A stretch of DNA of 64,000 nt from Zonotrichia leucophrys gambelii (lineage: Eukaryota > Chordata > Aves > Passeriformes > Passerellidae), in NCBI RefSeq assembly GCF_028769735.1, contig NC_088177.1:18978599-19042598 (forward strand), in the 5' to 3' direction. Position numbers and translations under genes: made by a program. Below the pieces are notes generated by a model. It did no database searches. It saw only the letters and a program-made list of their open reading frames with translations, and was not told the origin of the DNA. This document shows positions 57,001-64,000 of the stretch, piece by piece (positions within the stretch are counted from its first letter, which is position 1; each line of letters opens with the position of its first letter).

Positions 57001-57172
57001 ATCATTCCAATTGTTGAGTAGTAATACTTCAAGACACATTCATCTCTCTCATGACTCAATGGAAGAAGAGTTACAGAGATCAAGGAATAGAACTTTTTGA
57101 AAAGAGAAAGAAAACTAAAAAAAAGATGCAGAAGTTACCATTATCTTTACTGCTGACTGTTGGCACCTCCAT
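35907..57172 (-). CDS. MPP4: MPP4, photoreceptor MAGUK scaffold (whole coding region)
   Basis: Coding exons from the start: 57139-57172, 56469-56590, 55498-55575, 54737-54817, 54059-54190, 52000-52081, 50784-50869, 49746-49817, 49117-49313, 47919-47983, 47124-47141, 46078-46116, 45334-45354, 44034-44048, 42511-42552, 41532-41702, 40754-40834, 39719-39812, 38809-38917, 37069-37203, 35907-36098. Sum is 1,866 nt, 621 residues; human is 637. MPP4 is a p55-type MAGUK of retinal photoreceptors that scaffolds membrane proteins at the presynaptic terminal. Domains: L27 region about 15-125, PDZ about 143-225, SH3 about 231-297, an acidic linker 317-361, guanylate-kinase-like domain about 410-610. The GK loop is GPAGVGVN (419-426), lacking the P-loop lysine, as usual for MAGUKs. 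No CpG island lies at the start, in line with tissue-restricted expression. Confidence 0.97.
37069..37203 (-). CDS. MPP4: MPP4 coding exon 20 (GK)
   Basis: Acceptor CTTCATTTGTAG|G and donor AAG|GTGAGA, 45 codons. Encodes [18 protein letters not shown] and [18 protein letters not shown]. Confidence 0.98.
38809..38917 (-). CDS. MPP4: MPP4 coding exon 19 (GK)
   Basis: Acceptor CACTGATGCAG|A and donor CAG|GTGAGT. Encodes [19 protein letters not shown], then [10 protein letters not shown]. Confidence 0.98.
39719..39812 (-). CDS. MPP4: MPP4 coding exon 18 (GK)
   Basis: Acceptor TCATCCTTCAG|A and donor CACAG|GTGAGT. Encodes [20 protein letters not shown], then [10 protein letters not shown]. Confidence 0.98.
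40754..40834 (-). CDS. MPP4: MPP4 coding exon 17 (GK loop)
   Basis: Acceptor CAACCCTGCAG|G and donor CCTC|GTATGT. Encodes [20 protein letters not shown] and FQSATP; no P-loop lysine. Confidence 0.97.
41532..41702 (-). CDS. MPP4: MPP4 coding exon 16 (start of GK)
   Basis: Acceptor GCCCCTTTGCAG|C and donor GTGG|GTAAGA. Encodes [29 protein letters not shown] and RLIILV. G/C-rich relative to neighbours; the antisense open frame here is a shadow. Confidence 0.97.
42511..42552 (-). CDS. MPP4: MPP4 small exon, 42 nt
   Basis: Acceptor TTGTATTCTAG|A and donor ATTG|GTATGC. Reads [13 protein letters not shown], aligned with human KEEFVGYGQKFFI. Confidence 0.95.
44034..44048 (-). CDS. MPP4: MPP4 microexon, 15 nt
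   Basis: Acceptor TGAATCTGCAG|A and donor GAAG|GTAACG. Reads EELKE, at the place of human EELSEDK. Confidence 0.88.
45334..45354 (-). CDS. MPP4: MPP4 microexon, 21 nt
   Basis: Acceptor ATTACTAAACAAG|A and donor TCAG|GTAAGT. Reads DEETFES as in human. Confidence 0.94.
46078..46116 (-). CDS. MPP4: MPP4 small exon, 39 nt
   Basis: Acceptor GTTGATCTGTAG|A and donor GCAG|GTAACT. Reads [12 protein letters not shown], matching human [12 protein letters not shown]. Confidence 0.96.
47124..47141 (-). CDS. MPP4: MPP4 microexon, 18 nt
   Basis: Acceptor ATGCTGTGAGCAG|T and donor GAAG|GTAGGA. Needed for phase: joining the neighbours directly would create a stop. Gives LSTVEEEDD, aligned with human LSISMEEEDD. 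Confidence 0.88.
47919..47983 (-). CDS. MPP4: MPP4 coding exon 10
   Basis: Acceptor TTTCTATGTAG|G and donor ATGT|GTGAGT. Reads [20 protein letters not shown], matching human [20 protein letters not shown]. Confidence 0.96.
48887..48950. repeat. direct repeat followed by perfect inverted repeat (MPP4 intron)
   Basis: AATTTGAGATTATACAA occurs at 48887-48903 and 48914-48930. It is followed by AAGAAGCTTT (48929-48938), a two-base loop, and the exact complement arm AAAGCTTCTT (48941-48950). Confidence 0.9.
49117..49313 (-). CDS. MPP4: MPP4 coding exon 9 (SH3)
   Basis: Acceptor TTCTCTTTACCAG|C and donor AAAAG|GTAAAA. Encodes [36 protein letters not shown] and [10 protein letters not shown], the SH3 fold. 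Confidence 0.98.
49746..49817 (-). CDS. MPP4: MPP4 coding exon 8 (PDZ end)
   Basis: Acceptor CTAATCATTTAG|G and donor ACA|GTAAGA, 24 codons. Reads [19 protein letters not shown]. Confidence 0.96.
50784..50869 (-). CDS. MPP4: MPP4 coding exon 7 (PDZ)
   Basis: Acceptor TTTCATGGTAG|G and donor CTG|GTATTT. Encodes [20 protein letters not shown], then PEQVINIL. Confidence 0.98.
52000..52081 (-). CDS. MPP4: MPP4 coding exon 6 (PDZ)
   Basis: Acceptor TTTCCTGCCAG|G and donor AGTG|GTAGGT. Encodes [20 protein letters not shown] and GGLADRS of the PDZ core. Confidence 0.97.
52227..53560 (-). mobile_element. CR1 LINE, minus strand, with broken reverse-transcriptase remnant
   Basis: An avian CR1 lies within an MPP4 intron, in the same orientation as MPP4. 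Its 3' end carries two 8-bp terminal repeats (plus CACAGAAT CATGGAAT at 52227-52242). Towards 53,060-53,520 it keeps an open stretch related to CR1 ORF2 reverse transcriptase ([20 protein letters not shown] and [12 protein letters not shown]). The usual FADD catalytic block reads FIED. It is 5'-truncated and inactive. Confidence 0.92.
54059..54190 (-). CDS. MPP4: MPP4 coding exon 5 (into PDZ)
   Basis: Acceptor TTTGTAACAG|G and donor TTG|GTAAGG, 44 codons. Encodes [15 protein letters not shown] and [14 protein letters not shown], the first PDZ strand. Confidence 0.97.
54737..54817 (-). CDS. MPP4: MPP4 coding exon 4 (GC donor)
   Basis: Acceptor CATTTATCAG|G; the donor is AAG|GCAAGT, a GC rather than GT. 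27 codons: [26 protein letters not shown]. The reading is continuous with the next exon (HFK|ALLSAHD), as in human. Confidence 0.95.
55498..55575 (-). CDS. MPP4: MPP4 coding exon 3
   Basis: Acceptor GCATGCAACAG|A and donor GAG|GTGAGA, 26 codons. Encodes [20 protein letters not shown] then RALSRE. Confidence 0.96.
56469..56590 (-). CDS. MPP4: MPP4 coding exon 2 (L27)
   Basis: Acceptor TTGGGCTCAG|G and donor AAG|GTAAGC. Encodes [20 protein letters not shown] and [12 protein letters not shown], matching the human L27 start. Confidence 0.96.
57139..57172 (-). CDS. MPP4: MPP4 first coding exon
   Basis: ATG at 57170-57172 with A at -3 and G at +4, reading [11 protein letters not shown], donor AATG|GTAACT, phase 1. 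It joins to give KDNGVSHVL, aligned with human QNGLSQIL. The human N-terminus is longer by about 16 residues. An alternative first exon near 61,493 (MAYSVGFA, donor GCAG|GTAAGA, also phase 1) is less convincing. Confidence 0.75.
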
Positions 57173-60100
57173 CTTCTCCTTTATTCAAGGAGATTCCACT
57201 CACTTTGAATACTGCATTCACACCAGGTTGGTTTCACAAAGACAGATGATGAACTAGGGAAAAGAGCACCCTCATATCAGAATACTGTCAGGTATTTTAC
57301 ACTAATAAGAAAGCAGAATTCAAAACAAAGGAAGGGGTGGGCAATAATTTGTATTTAAAGTGCACCACGGGTATAAAAATATATATATTTGAGTCCCTCC
57401 TGTAAATTCAGCCACCCGGTAGCACCCAAGATGCAGACAGACAAAACTCAACTGCAGTATGGCATTTTAATCTCCTTACAGAATTGTCATTTGCTTGCTT
57501 CATTAAGTCATCAAAACCAGAAAGCTGTTTGGTCCATCTTCTAGCTCTCCAGCCTCTTAAGTGTACCACCATGAGAAATAGTAATTTTTTCTAAAGACTT
57601 ATATCTTGTTTTATATCCATATAGCTTGGAAAATAATCATATTCAAGAATACATTACATTTAATTCCTCTTAATATTGACACAATATTAAAATTGAAAGA
57701 TTGGAGTTTCTACTGAATTTTCATTGAGCAAAGACATGATTTTGAAGAAAGGGATCCCTGTCTCTATCACTATTAGATTTTAAGGTCTTTGAAGGATTTC
57801 TTCCACAGAGATTTCGTTATTTTTCTCTTATTTCCTCACAATGAATTAAAAACACAAAAGCCCAGATAGAAAACCCTATTTCTTACCTTGCTGGTATCAT
57901 AATCTCTCAGGCAATTTATTATAGGTTGCCACTTTTAGAGATGGAATCAAAGAAATTGCTAAACTAAAAATGTGTTGTTGGTTTCTTTAATTACAAAAAG
58001 CAGCATGTACTACCTTATTTTTTTCTTTAGCTTTTAAAATCAGCATTTTTAAGCAATGCAAGAAAGCACCACTTACTAATTAATATATATCCATGTTGCA
58101 TGGCCTTTCCACAAATAAAATCTGCACCTTCTAAAATTTTCTTTGAAATTCCTCCCCTCCCTTAAAATTCTGTGGCAATCTATCACTAGCCTATAATGTT
58201 CTCTTAAAGTAAAACTGGAAGAAGTTCTTCAATCTGCTGTTCATGGCAAACAATGCAGTACAGGATTGCTTCAGAGAATTCTCTGAACTCTTCTTCTCAA
58301 AGTAGTATGGAAATTCCCCAGGGAACACCACACACTGCATTTATACCCTAAAGCATCAAGAAGCTATGTATGAAAGCTCTTAAGTAGTTCAAAATCTTCA
58401 TTATATCCTAGCTGATTTAACTTCACACTTGATACTAGTGTAAAGGTATTGCCATGATTAGCAGTATTGTAGATTACTCTTAAAGAATTAAATATTTCAA
58501 CTGGCCACTCAACTTAGACTACAAGCAAAAAAACTAACATCAAATATCTGAGCACCTCAGGCAATAGTGAACCCCAGTGAGGCAGTGAGTGCATTACACC
58601 AAATTCTGCTAAATACACAGTAGGTTATCTCCTGGATGAATGAAGTAAAAAGGCAGCCATTTTCCTCTAGATTGCTCTGTAGACAGAAAACAGCAAAGGT
58701 ACAAGCAGGAAAAGTATTATCTTGATCTGCTTACAAAAGCAGAAGGCATTACTGTCACTTTTACTGCATTTAATACTTATTTTTAGGACACACTCCTCTC
58801 TCTCCTGTTAAATCATAAAACTGCTTCCAAAAGGCAGTGGAAATTAAGGGAGAAAAAGTAATGAATTATGAGATTATGACTCAAACATTTTATTACTGAG
58901 TCTGGGCAATTCATTTCAAGTTACTTCTACAGGATATTCAATGGTACATCTTATTGAAATTCTAACCAGAAGACTGCTTTTACAATTATGGTTTTTTCTT
59001 TCAAAAATTCACAAAATTATAGTTTAATCCTCCCTCAGTACAAATGGAGTTTGAGCTGCAATTATTTAATATTTTCAATAGTCTCAGTTCTTCCCCTTGA
59101 AAATTTGCCTTCCCCATTTTTAAGCTTAGTTGATCTGCCTAATGATGGATTTAACAAAGCAAGACATATAAATCTAGTAATGAAAACCTGTTTCTTAATG
59201 GAGACAAAGCACTTGGAAACAAAAAACATTTCTGGACATGCTAAAATATTTCCGATTCTGCTTAAACACAAGCAATATCATTGCCCCTTGAATATTTTAA
59301 AGGGATTAATTTTTCCCCAGAGCATTGCAGCTTCTGGTATCAGTACAGCTTCCACAGAGAACAGATGTGGGAGCAACTTGAGTGTGTTTAGAAATTTTGG
59401 ACACAGTTTATCTTGAAGGTGAACCTCAGATTTCCCAAAAATCTGGGAAAGCTACTGCAGGTTTTGCTTTGCTGTCATCTTAAACCACAGAATTTATGCT
59501 CACACTAACAGAAGTGGTATTTGAAAATCAAAATCCGTCAAGTTCTGACCACCACAGCTCACCTCAATCATAAATTAGTAGCTGTTTTGTATTTACACAC
59601 AGCAAAAGGAAAGCAGTTTCCAAGTGTGAAGCCTGGTTTCAGAAGCTGTCAGTAGCAACAGATGCTGAAAAAGTCACCACCAGAAGAGAGGAAGAGTTGC
59701 TTCTTTAGAAAGAGACCTGGATTGCTTGCCTAAGGGAAAGGTCAGAGCTCAAATAAACATAAAATTACTACTGTGCCTTTATTTCCTGAGACTTATATCT
59801 ACATAGACTCCAAGGCCAGAGCTCAGGCTCTCCTCATCCAGGGATCTAAATAAATTAGATGGAAATTCTTGCTAAAAGGCTTACCTGACTAATCTCCCAG
59901 GCAGTGTAAGGGCCTTCCCATTCACGTGTATTGCATGCAACTACGGCTGCTCATTAATAGAAGACATTTCTCTTTGCCTGTTGTTAGAGAAAGAACTGGA
60001 TATCCACACTGAGTGTGCCAGAATTTGAGTCAAAATTTGAGTCGAGAGTCACCTCAAGTCTGCAGACATCAGTTATCCCAAACCTGAGCTACTCCTTCAG

Positions 60101-63100
60101 CAGCAGAGTATAAAATTCCTTGACCCTAATTGTCAGACAGACAAGAAGGCTAGAGCTGCAAGGGAACCTAAGCCCTGTTTTAATAAAGTTTCAGAATTGT
60201 CTTTAATTGTCTGTGGACAATTTTGCATCTTGTTAAGCCTCTGAAGGGGACAACACCAGAGAACCTGACATCCAGAACATCACACCCCTGCTCTTACACA
60301 CTGCTTTGGTTAATATGTTAGACTTCAGCCTTTTACAAGGAAAACTACTCCTATCTTTAATTTTGCCAAAATTAATGATTGGGCACATTGAAGACTGCAG
60401 ATTAGCTTGAGGGAAGGAAACACTCTGTGAAAGCTTTTGTTGCCACTCTAAACCAGCAAACTGATTAGGCAAAAAAATGGAGGGAAAGATTCAACAACTC
60501 AAACCACATGCCCTGTTCGGGACTTTTTTGTCCTGCATTAAATAAGCTTAATTAGGCCAGTGTCATTACTGAAGTCTGACTGCTTCTTTTCTAGTCAGTG
60601 TAAAGAACAATCCTGCTCTTCGTATACTTTTTGACACACTAAAGTGTTTTAGCTAAAGCAGCAACCCTAAATATTAATGGAATAAATTGACATGACTTAA
60701 GCCTTTGAAACCATTTATCCTCATCTCATACCCAAGCACCTCTTAATGGAAGTCAAAGGCAGTAGAGTTTAAAAAAAAAACCTGAAAAAATGTTATGTTC
60801 ACAGCAGGCATTCAGTGAGATTTCACACAATCACACCTGCACATGTGAGGTAATTAATGCTGTTACTCTCTGTACTCAGATCTATTCAGTGGTGGTTCAT
60901 TCTGCCTCCCTCCAACAACCTTAGAGCTGCAGTGCTGGGGAGAGTGCCTTGTTTACATGGGCTAAGAGCTGCCAAAACATCGCTGCCCAAAAGAGCAGCA
61001 CCCAGACAACACTTGGATGCAGTCATGAGGGGCAGCCAGCTTTACTTCCAGATGTTTACTGCCAACAGCTTGGGCTTATAGAAAAGAAATCAAACTACCA
61101 AAAGCCCCCTAAATAAACAACCAACCACTGTATTGATATTAAATCAACTTAGAAGTACACAGCTAGGTTGTTCAAAAAAGGATTTGTTTTACAGTCCTGC
61201 ATCAGGCACACATTTTTCTGCATTATCTCTCAACATACCAGAACAGGTAGTTTCCTAACCTATTTCTAAAACAAGAATAGTTTTGTGAAGATTAGGACTG
61301 AGGAAAAAAGTCCCTTTCAAGCTCCTACTCCGCATTCATACACTCCTCTAATTTAGCTAACAAGAATGAAACAGGTATCAGAAGTTTAAACAGCTTTGCT
61401 ATAGCTAAAAGAGGAAACTAATTTCACATTTACATGGGGAAAATGCATCCTTGCAGAACAATGGTTTCAGTACAGTGCAAATTTTCTTACCTGCAAACCC
61501 CACAGAATATGCCATGTTCAGCTCATGTAGAATTTCCAGAGGGAAAGAGTATTTGTTGGATGTCAGTACAGCAAGTAACCTCACTGCCCCAGCTAATCTA
61601 TGGACATCCTCTCCTTTCTAATCCGCAGAAACCTAACCTTAGAACTACTCATTACCAGGGAGAAGAGAACAAATCCCCTTAACCCTTTTCTAGCATAAAA
61701 AACTACATCATCTCTCACCTAAATAGCTTCTTATTCTCATCAATTTTCCCAGTCAATAGGGTGCTCATCACTTGGGGTCTGTCTGGAGCTACTGTGCCTG
61801 TGATTGCAGTGAGAATCTGCAACACCAGTGTTGATCTTCTGTGGCTGGTTACAGGATTTCTGCCGCAGCACAGGAAATACTTGGCTTTCCATTAAAGAGG
61901 AAAGAAAAGAGAAAAAAGTAATTACCCTGAAGCAATCCAGCTGGAAAGGTCCTGCAGGTTAACTCATTTCTTTGTTAGTTACAGCAATGCACAAATCAAA
62001 GCTGCTCTGCACTGATTTCCTAACGCATCCCAGCCCCGATCGGCTGCAAAGTGGAATCTGTGTCAGAAGCACATTTAATCCAGGGATTCTCTTCAGCTAA
62101 TAACTGAGCTATATATCAGAAGGACCAAAAATAATCCAGCCCAGACTGTCTGCCTCCCTAATTCAGCCAAGCTCAGTTCATACGTGATACCACTACTTTT
62201 TCTAGGAGATTGAGTGTATACATACATACCTCTCTCTGTGTTTATATATGTAAAGGCAGATGTATCCTCTGGGGTTTGTAGTTCTCAGCTTTGCACCATT
62301 CACAGCCAATGAAGTTACACCATTATAGTTGCTACATATTCGTAGCTACACCTTGTTCTTGAAAAGGAGAAATAATACACAAGACTTTCCCATTTCTAGT
62401 TACATTTTTGGTTTAAGGCACAAAATCAATCTGGGACTTCATATGAAACAAAATGTAATATTAAAATCCTTTCTTCTGAAATATCCAAATACAAAAAAAG
62501 GTAATTCAAAGCAGTTACAGGGGAAAAAATCAATCCCAAATCTGTTTTTCATGGTTACAGCTCCCACAAAAGGCAAAATAAATCCTGAACTCAGATCTTC
62601 TGCAGATGAAAATTGCCATTGCTTTACTCAGCTGTTCAGCATAGCCGCATTTTAAAGGGCAGTTCTGTTCCTACAGGTTTAAGTTAATTTTATTTTACAT
62701 GGAGTTACAAGAGATGATTTCATGGAAAGGCTGCATCTAGTGCAAGATGAAATGTTTGAATTTTGCCTTGTCTTTCATTATGGTCTTCACCCCTAGTTGT
62801 GTCTTTCCCGCTTCTCAAGTTAGCTTTTTATAATATATTTATTAATATTATTGCTTATCTCTCCTTGAATTATTCAGTATAATTTAAAAAATAAGATTAA
62901 GCCAACACCAAGTTGTTTGTATACATGAAGTCCATTCTATATTTTTTCATCACTATAGTCTTATGCAACTTAACAGTAGTTTTAAATATCATTGTTCCAG
63001 AATTACCCTTTCCCCTTCTCTGATAAAACTAGAAATAATTTTGAAAAGACCAATTACTTTTACTTTTGTATGAAAACTGCTACATTGTAGCTGTTGTTCA

Positions 63101-64000
63101 ACACAACAGTATTTTGGCATATGGGTTCTTTCCATTTAGATGCCCATATACAAGCCATGACCGCTATTTCAAAACACGACAAGCATTATCTATGGAGTCT
63201 AACATAACTTAAGCTATTATAACATTCTGTAATCTACATTTGCCCTCCATTTTGGCTTTTTTTGAGTCAGTCCTGGCACCTACAGTACTTCAGTTACCCA
63301 CCAGTGTTATTGGTATAAATGAAGTTAGCCATAAACCACAGAACACACACACACACACACACACTCACAGATTCCCTTCCCCAGGGAAATGACTTCTCTG
63401 CAGCCTCCGAGGTGAAGTGCTCCAGCAGGTGTGATCAGGATCTTGCTAAGGGACTGCAGGGAACACCTTGTAATTAGTGCCAGGAGAGACAGCCCAGTGT
63501 TCCTGCTCCGAGTGGGAAGCATGGAAGCGCCGAAGCTCTGCCTCAGAGGCAGCTCTGGCTCGGCACAGGCAGCACCAGGAGCCACAGCAGAGTTCCAGAC
63601 CCTCTGGAGCAGCCACCCCAAGGCAGCCTGTGGGGTGAACTTCCCAGGAGCTTCCCTGCAGTGGGAAGAGCTTGGCATTGGTGCCAGGAGTTCGCTTCTG
63701 AGGCAACAGCTCTGCATGCTAAGCCCTCCTTCCCAGGAAGGGACTGGACATCACCTGCTGCTGAGGAGGGGAGTGAGAGAGGCACCTGGTGTTAGCCAAG
63801 GCCAACCCAGCACATCTGTGTAAGAGCACCTTTCTTCATCGGCCCACAAGGGCTGACAGAGACAGTGTCTGTCCTCAGGGTAAGCAAACTGAACACTGCA
63901 CAGCATTTCATTCAGTGCCAAAATCTGAAGTGGTCAGTGCCTTTTATTTATTTCATAAACAGAAAGAATGGTAAATGCCTGTATATTTACAATTCTAGTA
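57173..64000. other. region upstream of MPP4, no coding exon supported
   Basis: Mostly A/T-rich and non-coding as far as I can read. It should hold MPP4 5' untranslated sequence and, by synteny, lead towards the 3' end of ALS2, but I recognise no ALS2 exon. A G/C-richer patch at about 63,380-63,800 is open in several frames on both strands, with no splice chain or family match. Confidence 0.45.
63343..63364. repeat. (CA)n microsatellite
   Basis: Eleven uninterrupted AC/CA dinucleotides. Confidence 0.95.

Noticed and set aside
61455..61493. Alternative MPP4 first exon (MAYSVGFA) with phase-1 donor
   Set aside because: Phase fits, but the start at 57172 is nearer, has a better initiation context and gives a junction more like human; kept only as an alternative.
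63325..63823. Open frames of about 130 residues on both strands near the right end
   Set aside because: G/C-rich patch with no recognisable domain, splice sites or homologue; partly a reading of the CA repeat.
1..64000. CRISPR arrays, tRNA/rRNA genes, bacterial operons or phage elements
   Set aside because: None seen; the window is vertebrate nuclear DNA.

Overview
This is a vertebrate nuclear segment, almost certainly from a bird. The protein-coding exons are short, have GT-AG borders (one GC-AG) and sit in A/T-rich introns. Two degraded CR1 non-LTR retrotransposons of avian type are present. The gene order matches the amniote block that is 2q33 in human: TRAK2 - STRADB - (C2CD6) - TMEM237 - MPP4 - ALS2. 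All gene names come from recalled family sequences and synteny; no search was run.

Layout. 1-3.85 kb has no exon I can name and probably lies in the first intron of TRAK2 (minus strand). 3.85-5.05 kb is a CpG island that fits a shared divergent promoter for TRAK2 (leftward) and STRADB (rightward). STRADB (+) covers 7.34-13.06 kb: 11 coding exons whose phases join into a 416-residue pseudokinase. 14.27-16.94 kb (-) holds four small, phase-compatible exons of a gene I cannot identify from sequence; it occupies the place where C2CD6 lies in mammals. Coding-like but interrupted sequence (17.0-17.97 kb) and a second CpG island with a G-rich minisatellite (18.18-18.8 kb) lie behind it. TMEM237 (-) covers 21.98-34.53 kb: 13 coding exons, one of them a 5- or 11-nt microexon, starting in a third CpG island. 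MPP4 (-) covers 35.91-57.17 kb: 21 coding exons encoding L27-PDZ-SH3-GK. 57.2-64 kb upstream of MPP4 has no coding exon I can support; ALS2 would be expected further right.

Functionally these are unrelated neighbours kept together by conserved synteny. STRADB is a pseudokinase of the LKB1-MO25 family, TMEM237 is a tetraspan protein of the ciliary transition zone, and MPP4 is a photoreceptor MAGUK scaffold. I see no operon, CRISPR array, prokaryotic element or new multi-gene system. The less ordinary features are the TMEM237 microexon, a run of five tiny same-phase exons in the MPP4 SH3-GK linker, a GC-AG intron in MPP4, the unidentified gene with two possible C-termini, an overlapping upstream ORF on STRADB, and a Lys-to-Arg change at the beta3 position of STRADB.
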